From Candidatus Dormiibacter sp. (GTDB lineage: Bacteria > Chloroflexota > Dormibacteria > UBA8260), in contig JANWHI010000080.1 in assembly GCA_025450495.1 (NCBI GenBank), positions 1 through 5,069 of the forward strand: a stretch of 5,069 nucleotides of DNA, read 5' to 3'. A program made the position numbers and the translations under genes. Below are positions 1-5,069 of this stretch, in pieces. Position 1 is the stretch's first letter; each line of letters begins with the position of its first letter. The notes under the pieces were generated by a model. The model was not told the origin of the DNA and made no database searches. It was given only the letters and a program-made list of their open reading frames with translations.

Positions 1-1082
1 AGGCCGGCCAGATGCTCAGCTCCTTCACCGAGATGAAGGCGGACGGGTCGACCGACGGCGGCTGCTGGATCTACACCGGCGTCTTCACCGGCGGGGTCAA
101 CCAGTCGGCGCGACGCAAGCCCGGCTCGGAGCAGTCGTGGGTGGCGCCGGAATGGGGCTGGTCGTGGCCCATGAACCGGCGGATCCTCTCCAACCGCGCC
201 TCCGCGGACCCCGCCGGCAAACCCTGGAGCGAGCGCAAGGCGTACGTGTGGTGGGATGAGCAAAAGGGCAGGTGGACTGGCCATGACGTGCCCGATTTCG
301 CAGCCACCAAGCCGCCCTCGTACCGTCCGGAACCAGGAGTGGGTGGTCCCGAGGGCCTCGCCGGCGACGACCCATTCATCATGCAGTCGGACGGCAAGGG
401 ATGGCTGTACGCGCCCAGCGGTCTGCTCGACGGACCGATGCCCGCGCACTACGAGCCGGTGGAATCGCCGCTGCGCAATCCCCTGTACAGCCAGCAGTCC
501 AATCCCACCCGCCAGATCTACCCGCGACAGGGGAACCTCAGCAACCCGTCACCACCCGATGCCCGCAGCGATGTGTTCCCCTTTGTGGTCACCACCTACC
601 GCCTGACCGAGCACCACACCGCCGGCGGCATGAGCCGCTGGCTGCCGTACCTGTCCGAGCTGCAGCCTGAGTTCTTCTGCGAGGTCTCGCCGGAGCTGGC
701 CCGGGAGCGCGGTCTCACCAATGGGGGCTGGGCGACCATCGTCAGCGCCCGCACCGCCATCGAGGCGCGAGTGCTGGTCACCGAGCGCATCGTGCCACTG
801 CGGGCCGGCGGCCGGGTCATCCACCAAATCGGCCTGCCCTACCACTGGGGAGTCGGTGGCGCCGCCGTGGTCAGCGGCGACTCCGCCAACGACCTGCTCG
901 GCGTGTCGCTGGACCCCAACGTGCACATCCAGGAGTCCAAAGCAGCGACCTGCGACATCCAGCCGGGTCGCCGTCCCCACGGGCCCGCGCTGTTGGCCTT
1001 CGTCGAAGAGTACCGGCGCCGCGCCAATGTCACAGTGGACACCGGCAACCTCCGCGTGACCCCCCGGGAGCCATCGTCATGA
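1..1082 (+). CDS. fdnG: Formate dehydrogenase, catalytic molybdopterin alpha subunit (C-terminal part, 5' end outside window)
   Basis: Partial gene; the frame is open from base 3 and gives 359 residues ending at TGA 1080-1082. It is the C-terminal third of the large bis-MGD subunit that oxidises formate to CO2; the family is usually about 1000 residues, so some 650-700 are missing, including any Tat signal, the N-terminal 4Fe-4S site and the Sec/Cys active-site residue. Visible hallmarks: the FdnG-like stretch around residues 20-70 (GCWIYTGVFT, then PMNRRILSNRAS and KPW), a WWDEQKGRWTGHDVPDF motif at about 83-99, and the C-terminal dinucleotide-binding domain from about residue 191 (FPFVVTTYRLTEHHTAGGMSR). 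This is followed by QIGLPYHWG (275-283) and GDSANDLLGVSLDPNVHIQE (292-311), the region that in FdnG-type enzymes contacts the guanine dinucleotide. It overlaps the beta gene by four bases (ATGA), so the two are translationally coupled. Family assignment is firm; N-type respiratory rather than cytoplasmic is inferred from the beta and NrfD neighbours. Confidence 0.93.
   Translation, partial: AGQMLSSFTEMKADGSTDGGCWIYTGVFTGGVNQSARRKPGSEQSWVAPEWGWSWPMNRRILSNRASADPAGKPWSERKAYVWWDEQKGRWTGHDVPDFAATKPPSYRPEPGVGGPEGLAGDDPFIMQSDGKGWLYAPSGLLDGPMPAHYEPVESPLRNPLYSQQSNPTRQIYPRQGNLSNPSPPDARSDVFPFVVTTYRLTEHHTAGGMSRWLPYLSELQPEFFCEVSPELARERGLTNGGWATIVSARTAIEARVLVTERIVPLRAGGRVIHQIGLPYHWGVGGAAVVSGDSANDLLGVSLDPNVHIQESKAATCDIQPGRRPHGPALLAFVEEYRRRANVTVDTGNLRVTPREPSS
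1066..1070 (+). promoter_or_regulatory. Ribosome binding site of the beta subunit gene
   Basis: GGGAG lies 8 bases before ATG 1079, inside the last codons of the alpha gene. It supports the ATGA-overlapping start rather than a later Met. Confidence 0.6.
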
Positions 1083-1990
1083 GCACCGCCTTCGTCGGAC
1101 CTCTCGATGCGGCTCGAGGCGCCGGCTGGCAGGATCCTCCGCCACGCAAGGGCTTCTTCACCGACACGTCGCTGTGCATCGGCTGCAAGGCCTGCGAGGT
1201 GGCCTGCAAGGAATGGAACCACGTGCCCGAGGACGGGCTCAGCATGCTCGGCAGCTCGTACGACAACACCGGTGGGCTCGGGGCCAGCACGTGGCGGCAC
1301 GTCGCATTCATCGAGCAGCGCAAGCCGATGCGCACCGTGCCCATGCTGAACGGCGGCAGCGGCGTCGGGCTGACGGCGGCAGCGGCGGCGAGTGGCGCTT
1401 CCGATTTCCGCTGGCTGATGTCGTCGGACGTGTGCAAGCACTGCACGCAGGCCGCCTGCCTCGACGTCTGTCCCACCGGCGCGCTGATGCGCACCGAGCT
1501 CGGCACCGTCGTCGTGCAGGACGACATCTGCAACGGCTGCGGCTATTGCGTTCCCGCCTGTCCGTTTGGTGTCATCGAGCGGCGCGACGGTGACGCCGCC
1601 ACCGTCCCCAACGGCGGGATCGCGCAGAAGTGCACCCTCTGTTACGACCGAAGCGGCGACGGGATGCTGCCCGCGTGCGCCCAGGCGTGCCCCACTGAGT
1701 CCATCCAGTTCGGCGACCTCGACGAGCTGCGCGAGCGCGCCCAACGACGGGTGGGCTCGCTGCACGCTGACGGCGTCAGCGATGCGCGCCTGTACGGGGA
1801 GAATCCGAACGACGGCATCGGCGGCGCCGGCGCATTCTTCCTTCTCCTCGACGAGCCGGAGGTGTACGGGCTGCCCCCGGACCCTGTCGTCACCACGCGC
1901 GATCTGCCGGCGATGTGGCGCGGCGCCGCGCTGGCCGGTGCGTCGCTGCTCGCCGGCGCGGTCGCCAGCTTCATCGGACAGCGGCAGTGA
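1079..1990 (+). CDS. fdnH: Formate dehydrogenase iron-sulfur beta subunit, four 4Fe-4S clusters, membrane-anchored
   Basis: A 303-residue electron-transfer subunit carrying electrons from the alpha subunit to the membrane quinone reductase. Sixteen cysteines form four 4Fe-4S sets: C33-x2-C36-x2-C39-x3-C43; C119-x2-C122-x4-C127-x3-C131; C151-x2-C154-x2-C157-x3-C161; and C185-x2-C188-x11-C200-x3-C204. As is usual in FdnH/DmsB-like proteins, the clusters probably pair I with IV and II with III across the pseudo-twofold ferredoxin fold. Residues about 281-299 (AALAGASLLAGAVASFIG) form a single hydrophobic helix, matching the C-terminal anchor of E. coli FdnH and suggesting membrane attachment with the cluster domain on the alpha-subunit side. 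Length is near the family norm. The start overlaps the alpha stop and has a GGGAG ribosome site. The stop (TGA 1988-1990) may overlap a GTG start of the next gene. All cluster ligands are present, so it should be functional. Confidence 0.95.
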   Translation: MSTAFVGPLDAARGAGWQDPPPRKGFFTDTSLCIGCKACEVACKEWNHVPEDGLSMLGSSYDNTGGLGASTWRHVAFIEQRKPMRTVPMLNGGSGVGLTAAAAASGASDFRWLMSSDVCKHCTQAACLDVCPTGALMRTELGTVVVQDDICNGCGYCVPACPFGVIERRDGDAATVPNGGIAQKCTLCYDRSGDGMLPACAQACPTESIQFGDLDELRERAQRRVGSLHADGVSDARLYGENPNDGIGGAGAFFLLLDEPEVYGLPPDPVVTTRDLPAMWRGAALAGASLLAGAVASFIGQRQ

Positions 1991-2013
1991 GCCCGCGGAG
2001 AGGCCGTCGCGAT

Positions 2014-2018
2014 GGAGG
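2014..2018 (+). promoter_or_regulatory. Ribosome binding site favouring ATG 2029 for the NrfD subunit
   Basis: GGAGG stands 10 bases upstream of ATG 2029, a slightly long but workable spacing. It is the best Shine-Dalgarno match near the gene start and is the reason ATG 2029 was chosen over the in-frame GTG 1987, which has only a weak GGA upstream. Confidence 0.5.
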
Positions 2019-2028
2019 CGAGCGGCCG

Positions 2029-3000
2029 ATGGTGCCGCCCGCGACATTCACCTCGTATTACGGCCGGCCGGTGGTGAAACCGTCGCCGTGGCAGGCCGAC
2101 ATCCCCGCCTATCTCTTCCTCGGCGGGCTGGCGGGCGCGTCGTCGATGCTGGCGGCCGGGGCCGCGGCGACCGGCCGTCCCGCTCTGCGGCGCACCGGCC
2201 GGCTGGGCGCGCTCGGCGCCATCAGCCTCGGCTTCGCCGCGCTCATCCACGACCTCGGTCGCCCCGAGCGATTCCTCAAGATGCTGCGCGTCGCCAAGCC
2301 CACGTCGCCGATGTCGGTGGGGACCTGGATCCTCACCGCCTACGGACCGCTGGCCGGCGTGGCCGCTGCCGGCGACCTCGCGGATCTCCTCCCCGGGCGG
2401 CTCACGAGGCTTGGCGCTCCATTGCGAGCGCTGGCCGCGCCGGCCGGGATCGGAGCGGCAGCGCTCGGTGGGGGCGTCGCCTCGTACACGGCGGTGCTGC
2501 TCGCCAACACGGCGACCCCCGCGTGGCACGAGGCGCGCCGCGAGCTGCCCTTCGTCTTCATCGGCTCTGCGGCGGCGTCAGCCGGAGGGCTTGGCATGCT
2601 CGGGGCGCCGGTCGCGCAGGCGGGCCCGGCGCGCCGGCTGGCCGCCGGAGGGGTGGCGGTCGAGTATGTCGCGGCGCGCCGGATGCGCGACTCGATGGGC
2701 ATCACCGCAGAGGCGCTGCACAGCGGCCGCGTGGGGAGGCTGATGAGCGCCAGCCGAGCGTTGGACATCGCCGGGGCAGCCGCGGGTCTTGTCCTGGGCC
2801 GGCGGAGTCGCGTGATCGCCACGCTGTCCGGCGCCGCGCTGCTCGCCGGCGCGGGCTGCCTGCGGGTTGCGGTCTTCGAGGCCGGCCAGCAGTCGGCGCG
2901 CGACCCGCGCTACACGGTGGTGCCGCAGCGTCAGCGCGTCGAGCTGCGCGCGGCCGGACAGCCTGTCGACAATCAGACATCCACTAGATTGTATAGTTAG
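2029..3000 (+). CDS. nrfD: NrfD/PsrC-family quinone-reducing membrane subunit of formate dehydrogenase
   Basis: A 323-residue polytopic membrane protein that takes the place of the cytochrome b subunit (FdnI) and should pass electrons from the beta clusters to menaquinone/ubiquinone. NrfD-family marks: SYYGRPVVKP near the N-terminus (9-18), HDLGRPERF at 74-82, KPTSPMSVGTW at 90-100, and YTAVLLANTATPAWHEARRE at 153-172, which is the quinone-site helix and loop pattern of the family. The C-terminal EAGQQSARDPRYTVVPQR (284-301) is also familiar from actinobacterial members. Roughly eight Ala/Gly-rich hydrophobic segments can be drawn (about 25-45, 58-74, 99-117, 138-160, 174-195, 199-215, 244-256, 262-284); the last three are less clear. 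ATG 2029 has a GGAGG site. The alternative GTG 1987 would add 14 Arg/Gly-rich residues and overlap the beta stop as GTGA; basic N-terminal extensions are common in this family, so either start is possible. No heme ligation is expected. Confidence 0.9.
   Translation: MVPPATFTSYYGRPVVKPSPWQADIPAYLFLGGLAGASSMLAAGAAATGRPALRRTGRLGALGAISLGFAALIHDLGRPERFLKMLRVAKPTSPMSVGTWILTAYGPLAGVAAAGDLADLLPGRLTRLGAPLRALAAPAGIGAAALGGGVASYTAVLLANTATPAWHEARRELPFVFIGSAAASAGGLGMLGAPVAQAGPARRLAAGGVAVEYVAARRMRDSMGITAEALHSGRVGRLMSASRALDIAGAAAGLVLGRRSRVIATLSGAALLAGAGCLRVAVFEAGQQSARDPRYTVVPQRQRVELRAAGQPVDNQTSTRLYS
2964..2997 (+). promoter_or_regulatory. Possible promoter/operator before the transporter gene
   Basis: The last codons of the NrfD gene turn abruptly AT-rich. 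TATAGT (2992-2997) resembles a -10 box (5 of 6). Upstream, TCGACA (2966-2971, 20-base spacer) or GACAAT (2968-2973, 18-base spacer) could act as a -35. TGTCGACA (2964-2971) is a perfect 8-bp palindrome and could be a regulator site. Transcription would begin around 3004, giving a leader of about 25 bases before GTG 3029. The long spacer and the coding location keep confidence low; the transporter may simply be co-transcribed with the formate dehydrogenase genes. Confidence 0.3.
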
Positions 3001-3015
3001 CCTGTACCGTTATCC

Positions 3016-3021
3016 GGGAGA
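3016..3021 (+). promoter_or_regulatory. Ribosome binding site that sets the GTG start of the transporter gene
   Basis: GGGAGA ends 7 bases before GTG 3029. A nearer ATG at 3022 abuts this site with no spacer, is out of frame and runs only briefly, so the GTG is the likely start. Confidence 0.6.
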
Positions 3022-3028
3022 ATGAGCC

Positions 3029-3634
3029 GTGGTACTCAGCAGTGTCGTCAGTCTTCCCACCTCGATGTTTCCGCCTCTTGCGCTCGGATTCTTCGGCCTT
3101 GCCACCGGCTATCTCATCTACGGGCCACAGGAGCTCTTCAAGTTCCCGGCTCGGGATGAGCGGGTCGACCTGGCGAGCGGCATCTGGGGCATCTGGATGC
3201 CCGGCTTCCTGCAGTTGCTGGCCGGCACGTACCTGTTCGTCGGCATGGCCTGGTTCCACTCGTTCAGCGACCCGCCTCTGTACATGGCGGCCCTCGCCTT
3301 CACCGCCTACGGTGTGCACTGGTTTGCCATCGGCTACAACCGCGCCCGCGGTGCGTCGCCGACCCCCAACGGATTCATGGCGATCTCGTTCACGCTCATC
3401 TCCATCCTGGGGATGATCGTGTTCTTCGATGTCGGCGACGCCGGTGTCGGCGGCCTGTTCCTCGGCCTGACCCTCGTCTACCTGAGCGACATCGCCGGCA
3501 CCTTCAAGCTCGGCGGCCCCGCCATCGGCGAGCGCCTGCTTGGCTTCTTCCACATCGGCACCGGGCTCTGGCTCATCTATCTGATGTACGGCGTCACGCT
3601 GAACTTCGCGGCCGGTTTCAAGCTCCCCGTCTGA
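3029..3634 (+). CDS. satP: GPR1/FUN34/YaaH (SatP) family small-carboxylate transporter
   Basis: A 201-residue integral membrane protein of the acetate uptake transporter family, whose characterised members (E. coli SatP, yeast Ady2) move acetate or succinate with protons. Six hydrophobic segments fit the family: about 15-31, 54-73, 85-102, 118-133, 139-153 and 170-190. The N-terminal FPPLALGFFGLATGYL (14-29) matches the place of the family's NPAPLGL signature, but Asn-Pro-Ala is not kept. PGFLQLLAG (58-66) and LAFTAYGVHW (89-98) correspond to the Q-x-x-AG and TAFTSYGxFW blocks of E. coli SatP, and IYLMYGVTLN (183-192) to its last helix. The start is GTG 3029 with GGGAGA upstream; Met13 (ATG 3065) is a weaker alternative. 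It follows the NrfD gene by 28 bases on the same strand, so it probably belongs to the operon. Substrate is unproven: the context suggests formate or acetate. An actinobacterial subfamily with diverged signature is likely. Confidence 0.75.
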   Translation: MVLSSVVSLPTSMFPPLALGFFGLATGYLIYGPQELFKFPARDERVDLASGIWGIWMPGFLQLLAGTYLFVGMAWFHSFSDPPLYMAALAFTAYGVHWFAIGYNRARGASPTPNGFMAISFTLISILGMIVFFDVGDAGVGGLFLGLTLVYLSDIAGTFKLGGPAIGERLLGFFHIGTGLWLIYLMYGVTLNFAAGFKLPV

Positions 3635-3641
3635 CCTACTC

Positions 3642-3662
3642 CCGGCTCAGTTGCGGAGCCGG
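3642..3662. terminator. Hairpin at the convergent junction, possible bidirectional terminator
   Basis: A perfect 7-bp stem (CCGGCTC at 3642-3648, GAGCCGG at 3656-3662) encloses a 7-base loop, AGTTGCG. It begins 8 bases after the satP stop and covers the last codons and stop of selB. No T-run follows on either strand, so it is not a classic intrinsic terminator; many high-GC actinobacterial terminators lack the tract. It could limit read-through between the two converging genes. Confidence 0.35.
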
Positions 3663-5069
3663 CGCAGGTCGCCGTCGATGCGCTCGGTCAATCGCAGCGC
3701 GTCGAGGTGCTCGAGCAGGGGCACCGCCACCCGGCGCGTGGTCTCGAGAGCCTGCCGGGCAGCGGACAGGGTGAACGGCTGAGGCAGCCCGCGGAGGCGC
3801 TCGGCCGCCAGCTGCGGCGCATCGGGAAGCAGGACGACATCCCCGGGCAGCCGCAGGATGGCGCGCGCCGCCGCCGCGGCGCCAAGCTCGCGCCGGGTGA
3901 GCCCGAGCTCGGCGAGCCGCCGCTGGTCGGGTGCCTGGAAAGGGCTGCTGCGCAGCGAGCTGGCCAGCCGTTCCACCGCCGTGCCGACATCGGGGCGCAG
4001 CGAAGCCCCGGTTCCGCGCGGACGCACCCTGCCACCCACGTCCTCGAGGTCGGCGTTGCCGGCGACGAGTGGGGCCACCAGCTCGGCCGACGGGAGGGCG
4101 AGGGCGGTGGTGATCTCCACGCGGGTCATGCCGGCGTGCAGCAGCCTGCTCGTGCCTCGGCCGGCCAGCTCGCGCAGCTGTGCGGACCACCGCTCCCAGG
4201 TGTTGCTTGCCACCAGCCAGTTGCCTGACCGAATGATCGATCGGGGCACGTCCGCCGGTATCTCGACGCCGATCGCGCGCAACAGCCCAACACCGACGAC
4301 TCCTCGGCGCGCCACCTCGCGCGCCACGTCGGGAATGCCCTGCTCACCGCGCAGCTGTGCCTCGCGGTCTCGAGCTGACCCGCGCCGGCGCAGCGGAGGA
4401 GGGGCCGGGTCGAGCACCACCGCGCCACCGATGATGGAGCGCTGGCCGGGGTCGCGCAGCAGCAGACGGTCTCCGACCTGCAAGGGGATTGCCGACGCGA
4501 GGTGCAGGCGCACGCACGACGACCCCGACTTCGAACCGGGCGCCGACCCCGCGCCGAGCCTGCGACAGCGAGCCGGCACCGCGGCGGAGCCGACGTGGAC
4601 GACGAGGTGCGCCGGCACCTCGGCGGTGTCGACGCGAACGTCGACCTCGGCGGACGAGTGCCAAGCACCAGGGGTCAGCACGGCGTCGCCACGAGCCACC
4701 TGGTCCCGCGCCACACCGCGCAGATTGAGCGCGACCCTGGCCACCCCACGGGCCTCGTCGACCGTCGCGCCGAGGCACTGCACCGCGCGGACGGTGACCT
4801 GGCGTCCGTCGACCTCGAGCACGTCGTCGCGTCGTACGGTGCCCGCGGGCAGGGTGCCGGTGACCACCGTGCCGCTGCCCCGGATGGTGAAGCAACGGTC
4901 CACCCACAGGCGCACTCGCGCGTACGCCGGCGGCGCGGGCATGCCGGCGACCATGCGGTCGAGCGCGGCGCGGAGCACAGCGAGCCCGTTGCCGGTTGTG
5001 CCCGACACCGCCACGGCGGCACTCCCGGCGAGGCTGGTGGGCTCGAGGCGCTCGAGGGCGTCGGCGATC
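3647..5069 (-). CDS. selB: Selenocysteine-specific translation elongation factor SelB (5' end outside window)
   Basis: Partial gene on the minus strand; 473 codons are visible, from base 5068 down to TGA 3647-3649. SelB is the EF-Tu-like GTPase that carries Sec-tRNA to UGA codons marked by a SECIS hairpin. The first visible residues (IADALERLEPTSLAG, then VAVSGTTGNGL) are the end of the G domain, with SGTT in the position of the G5 SA(K/V)TG motif. Beta-barrel domain II follows with DRCFTIRGSGTVVTGTLPAG (57-76), a very typical SelB/EF-Tu translation-factor signature. Domain III holds the IPLQVGDRLLLRDPG segment (193-208). The C-terminal half (about 235-473) is winged-helix region; its last module, FTLSAARQALETTRRVAVPL (432-451) followed by LEHLDALRLTERIDG, matches the RNA-binding SelB wing domain. 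Full-length relatives are about 580-620 residues, so roughly 120-150 are missing, including GTP motifs G1-G4. The frame stays open to the window edge, so internal GTG 5014 is not the start. It converges on satP with a 12-base gap; selA or tRNA-Sec may lie upstream (to the right). Confidence 0.93.
   Translation of the reverse strand, partial: IADALERLEPTSLAGSAAVAVSGTTGNGLAVLRAALDRMVAGMPAPPAYARVRLWVDRCFTIRGSGTVVTGTLPAGTVRRDDVLEVDGRQVTVRAVQCLGATVDEARGVARVALNLRGVARDQVARGDAVLTPGAWHSSAEVDVRVDTAEVPAHLVVHVGSAAVPARCRRLGAGSAPGSKSGSSCVRLHLASAIPLQVGDRLLLRDPGQRSIIGGAVVLDPAPPPLRRRGSARDREAQLRGEQGIPDVAREVARRGVVGVGLLRAIGVEIPADVPRSIIRSGNWLVASNTWERWSAQLRELAGRGTSRLLHAGMTRVEITTALALPSAELVAPLVAGNADLEDVGGRVRPRGTGASLRPDVGTAVERLASSLRSSPFQAPDQRRLAELGLTRRELGAAAAARAILRLPGDVVLLPDAPQLAAERLRGLPQPFTLSAARQALETTRRVAVPLLEHLDALRLTERIDGDLRRLRN

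Noticed and set aside
1375..1400. GGC/GCG-rich short repeat in the beta subunit gene
   Set aside because: It encodes a poly-alanine linker between cluster motifs one and two (residues about 100-105); too short and in-frame to be a separate repeat element.
839..2047. Long minus-strand open frame (402 codons) opposite the alpha/beta genes
   Set aside because: It is antisense to the beta subunit's cysteine-cluster coding, has no recognisable motif and is explained by high GC at third codon positions.
1566..2987. Long plus-strand open frame (473 codons) overlapping the beta and NrfD genes
   Set aside because: Its product is Arg/Ala/Pro-rich low-complexity sequence typical of an out-of-frame reading of GC-rich genes, while the overlapping frames encode clear protein families.
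3022..3031. ATG 3022 as an upstream start or small leader peptide before satP
   Set aside because: It directly abuts the ribosome site with no spacer, is out of frame with satP, and the reading stops soon without any recognisable peptide.
3636..4190. Minus-strand open frame of 184 codons within the selB region
   Set aside because: It is an alternative frame of selB, rich in Arg/Ala/Pro, with no family resemblance; selB domains run through the other frame without a break.
5012..5014. GTG 5014 as the true start of the SelB gene
   Set aside because: The frame continues to the window edge with SelB-like sequence, and starting here would remove nearly the whole GTPase domain.
5039..5060. Short repeated GCTCGAG units near the right edge
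   Set aside because: They encode the Ala-Leu-Glu-Arg-Leu-Glu helix of SelB; the repeat is explained by the coding sequence and codon preference.

Overview
The window comes from a high-GC bacterium, most likely an actinobacterium. The evidence is strong G/C preference at third codon positions, GTG starts, start/stop overlaps of the ATGA kind, and a beta subunit paired with an NrfD-type (not cytochrome b) membrane subunit in the style of actinobacterial respiratory formate dehydrogenases. This lineage call is inference from sequence style and remembered families; no search was run.

Plus strand, 1-3634: the end of a respiratory formate dehydrogenase operon. It begins inside the catalytic molybdopterin alpha subunit (C-terminal 359 residues, including the whole dinucleotide-binding domain). 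The four-cluster iron-sulfur beta subunit follows with a 4-base overlap (ATGA), then an NrfD/PsrC-type quinone-reducing membrane subunit. After 28 bases there is a small six-helix transporter of the GPR1/FUN34/YaaH (SatP) acetate/succinate family. Formate is oxidised at the alpha subunit, electrons pass through the four 4Fe-4S clusters of beta, and NrfD hands them to the quinone pool. The SatP-like protein may move formate, acetate or another small monocarboxylate across the membrane.

Minus strand, 3647 to beyond 5069: selB, the selenocysteine-specific elongation factor, converging on the transporter gene with only 12 bases between the two stop codons. The window holds its last 473 codons (end of the G domain, the beta-barrel domains and the C-terminal winged-helix region); most of the GTPase domain lies outside. 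Selenocysteine-decoding machinery next to a formate dehydrogenase operon suggests that the alpha subunit is a selenoenzyme. Its active-site codon (UGA or Cys) lies upstream of the window, so this cannot be read here.

Non-coding DNA is minimal: about 38 bases between beta and NrfD (perhaps none if a GTG start is used), 28 bases before satP and 12 bases at the convergent junction. Candidate regulatory signals are an AT-rich promoter-like patch with an 8-bp palindrome just before satP and a 7-bp-stem hairpin at the convergent junction. I see no RNA gene, mobile element, CRISPR array or long repeat. Nothing here looks like a wholly undescribed system; the interest lies in the grouping of Sec machinery, formate dehydrogenase and a carboxylate transporter.
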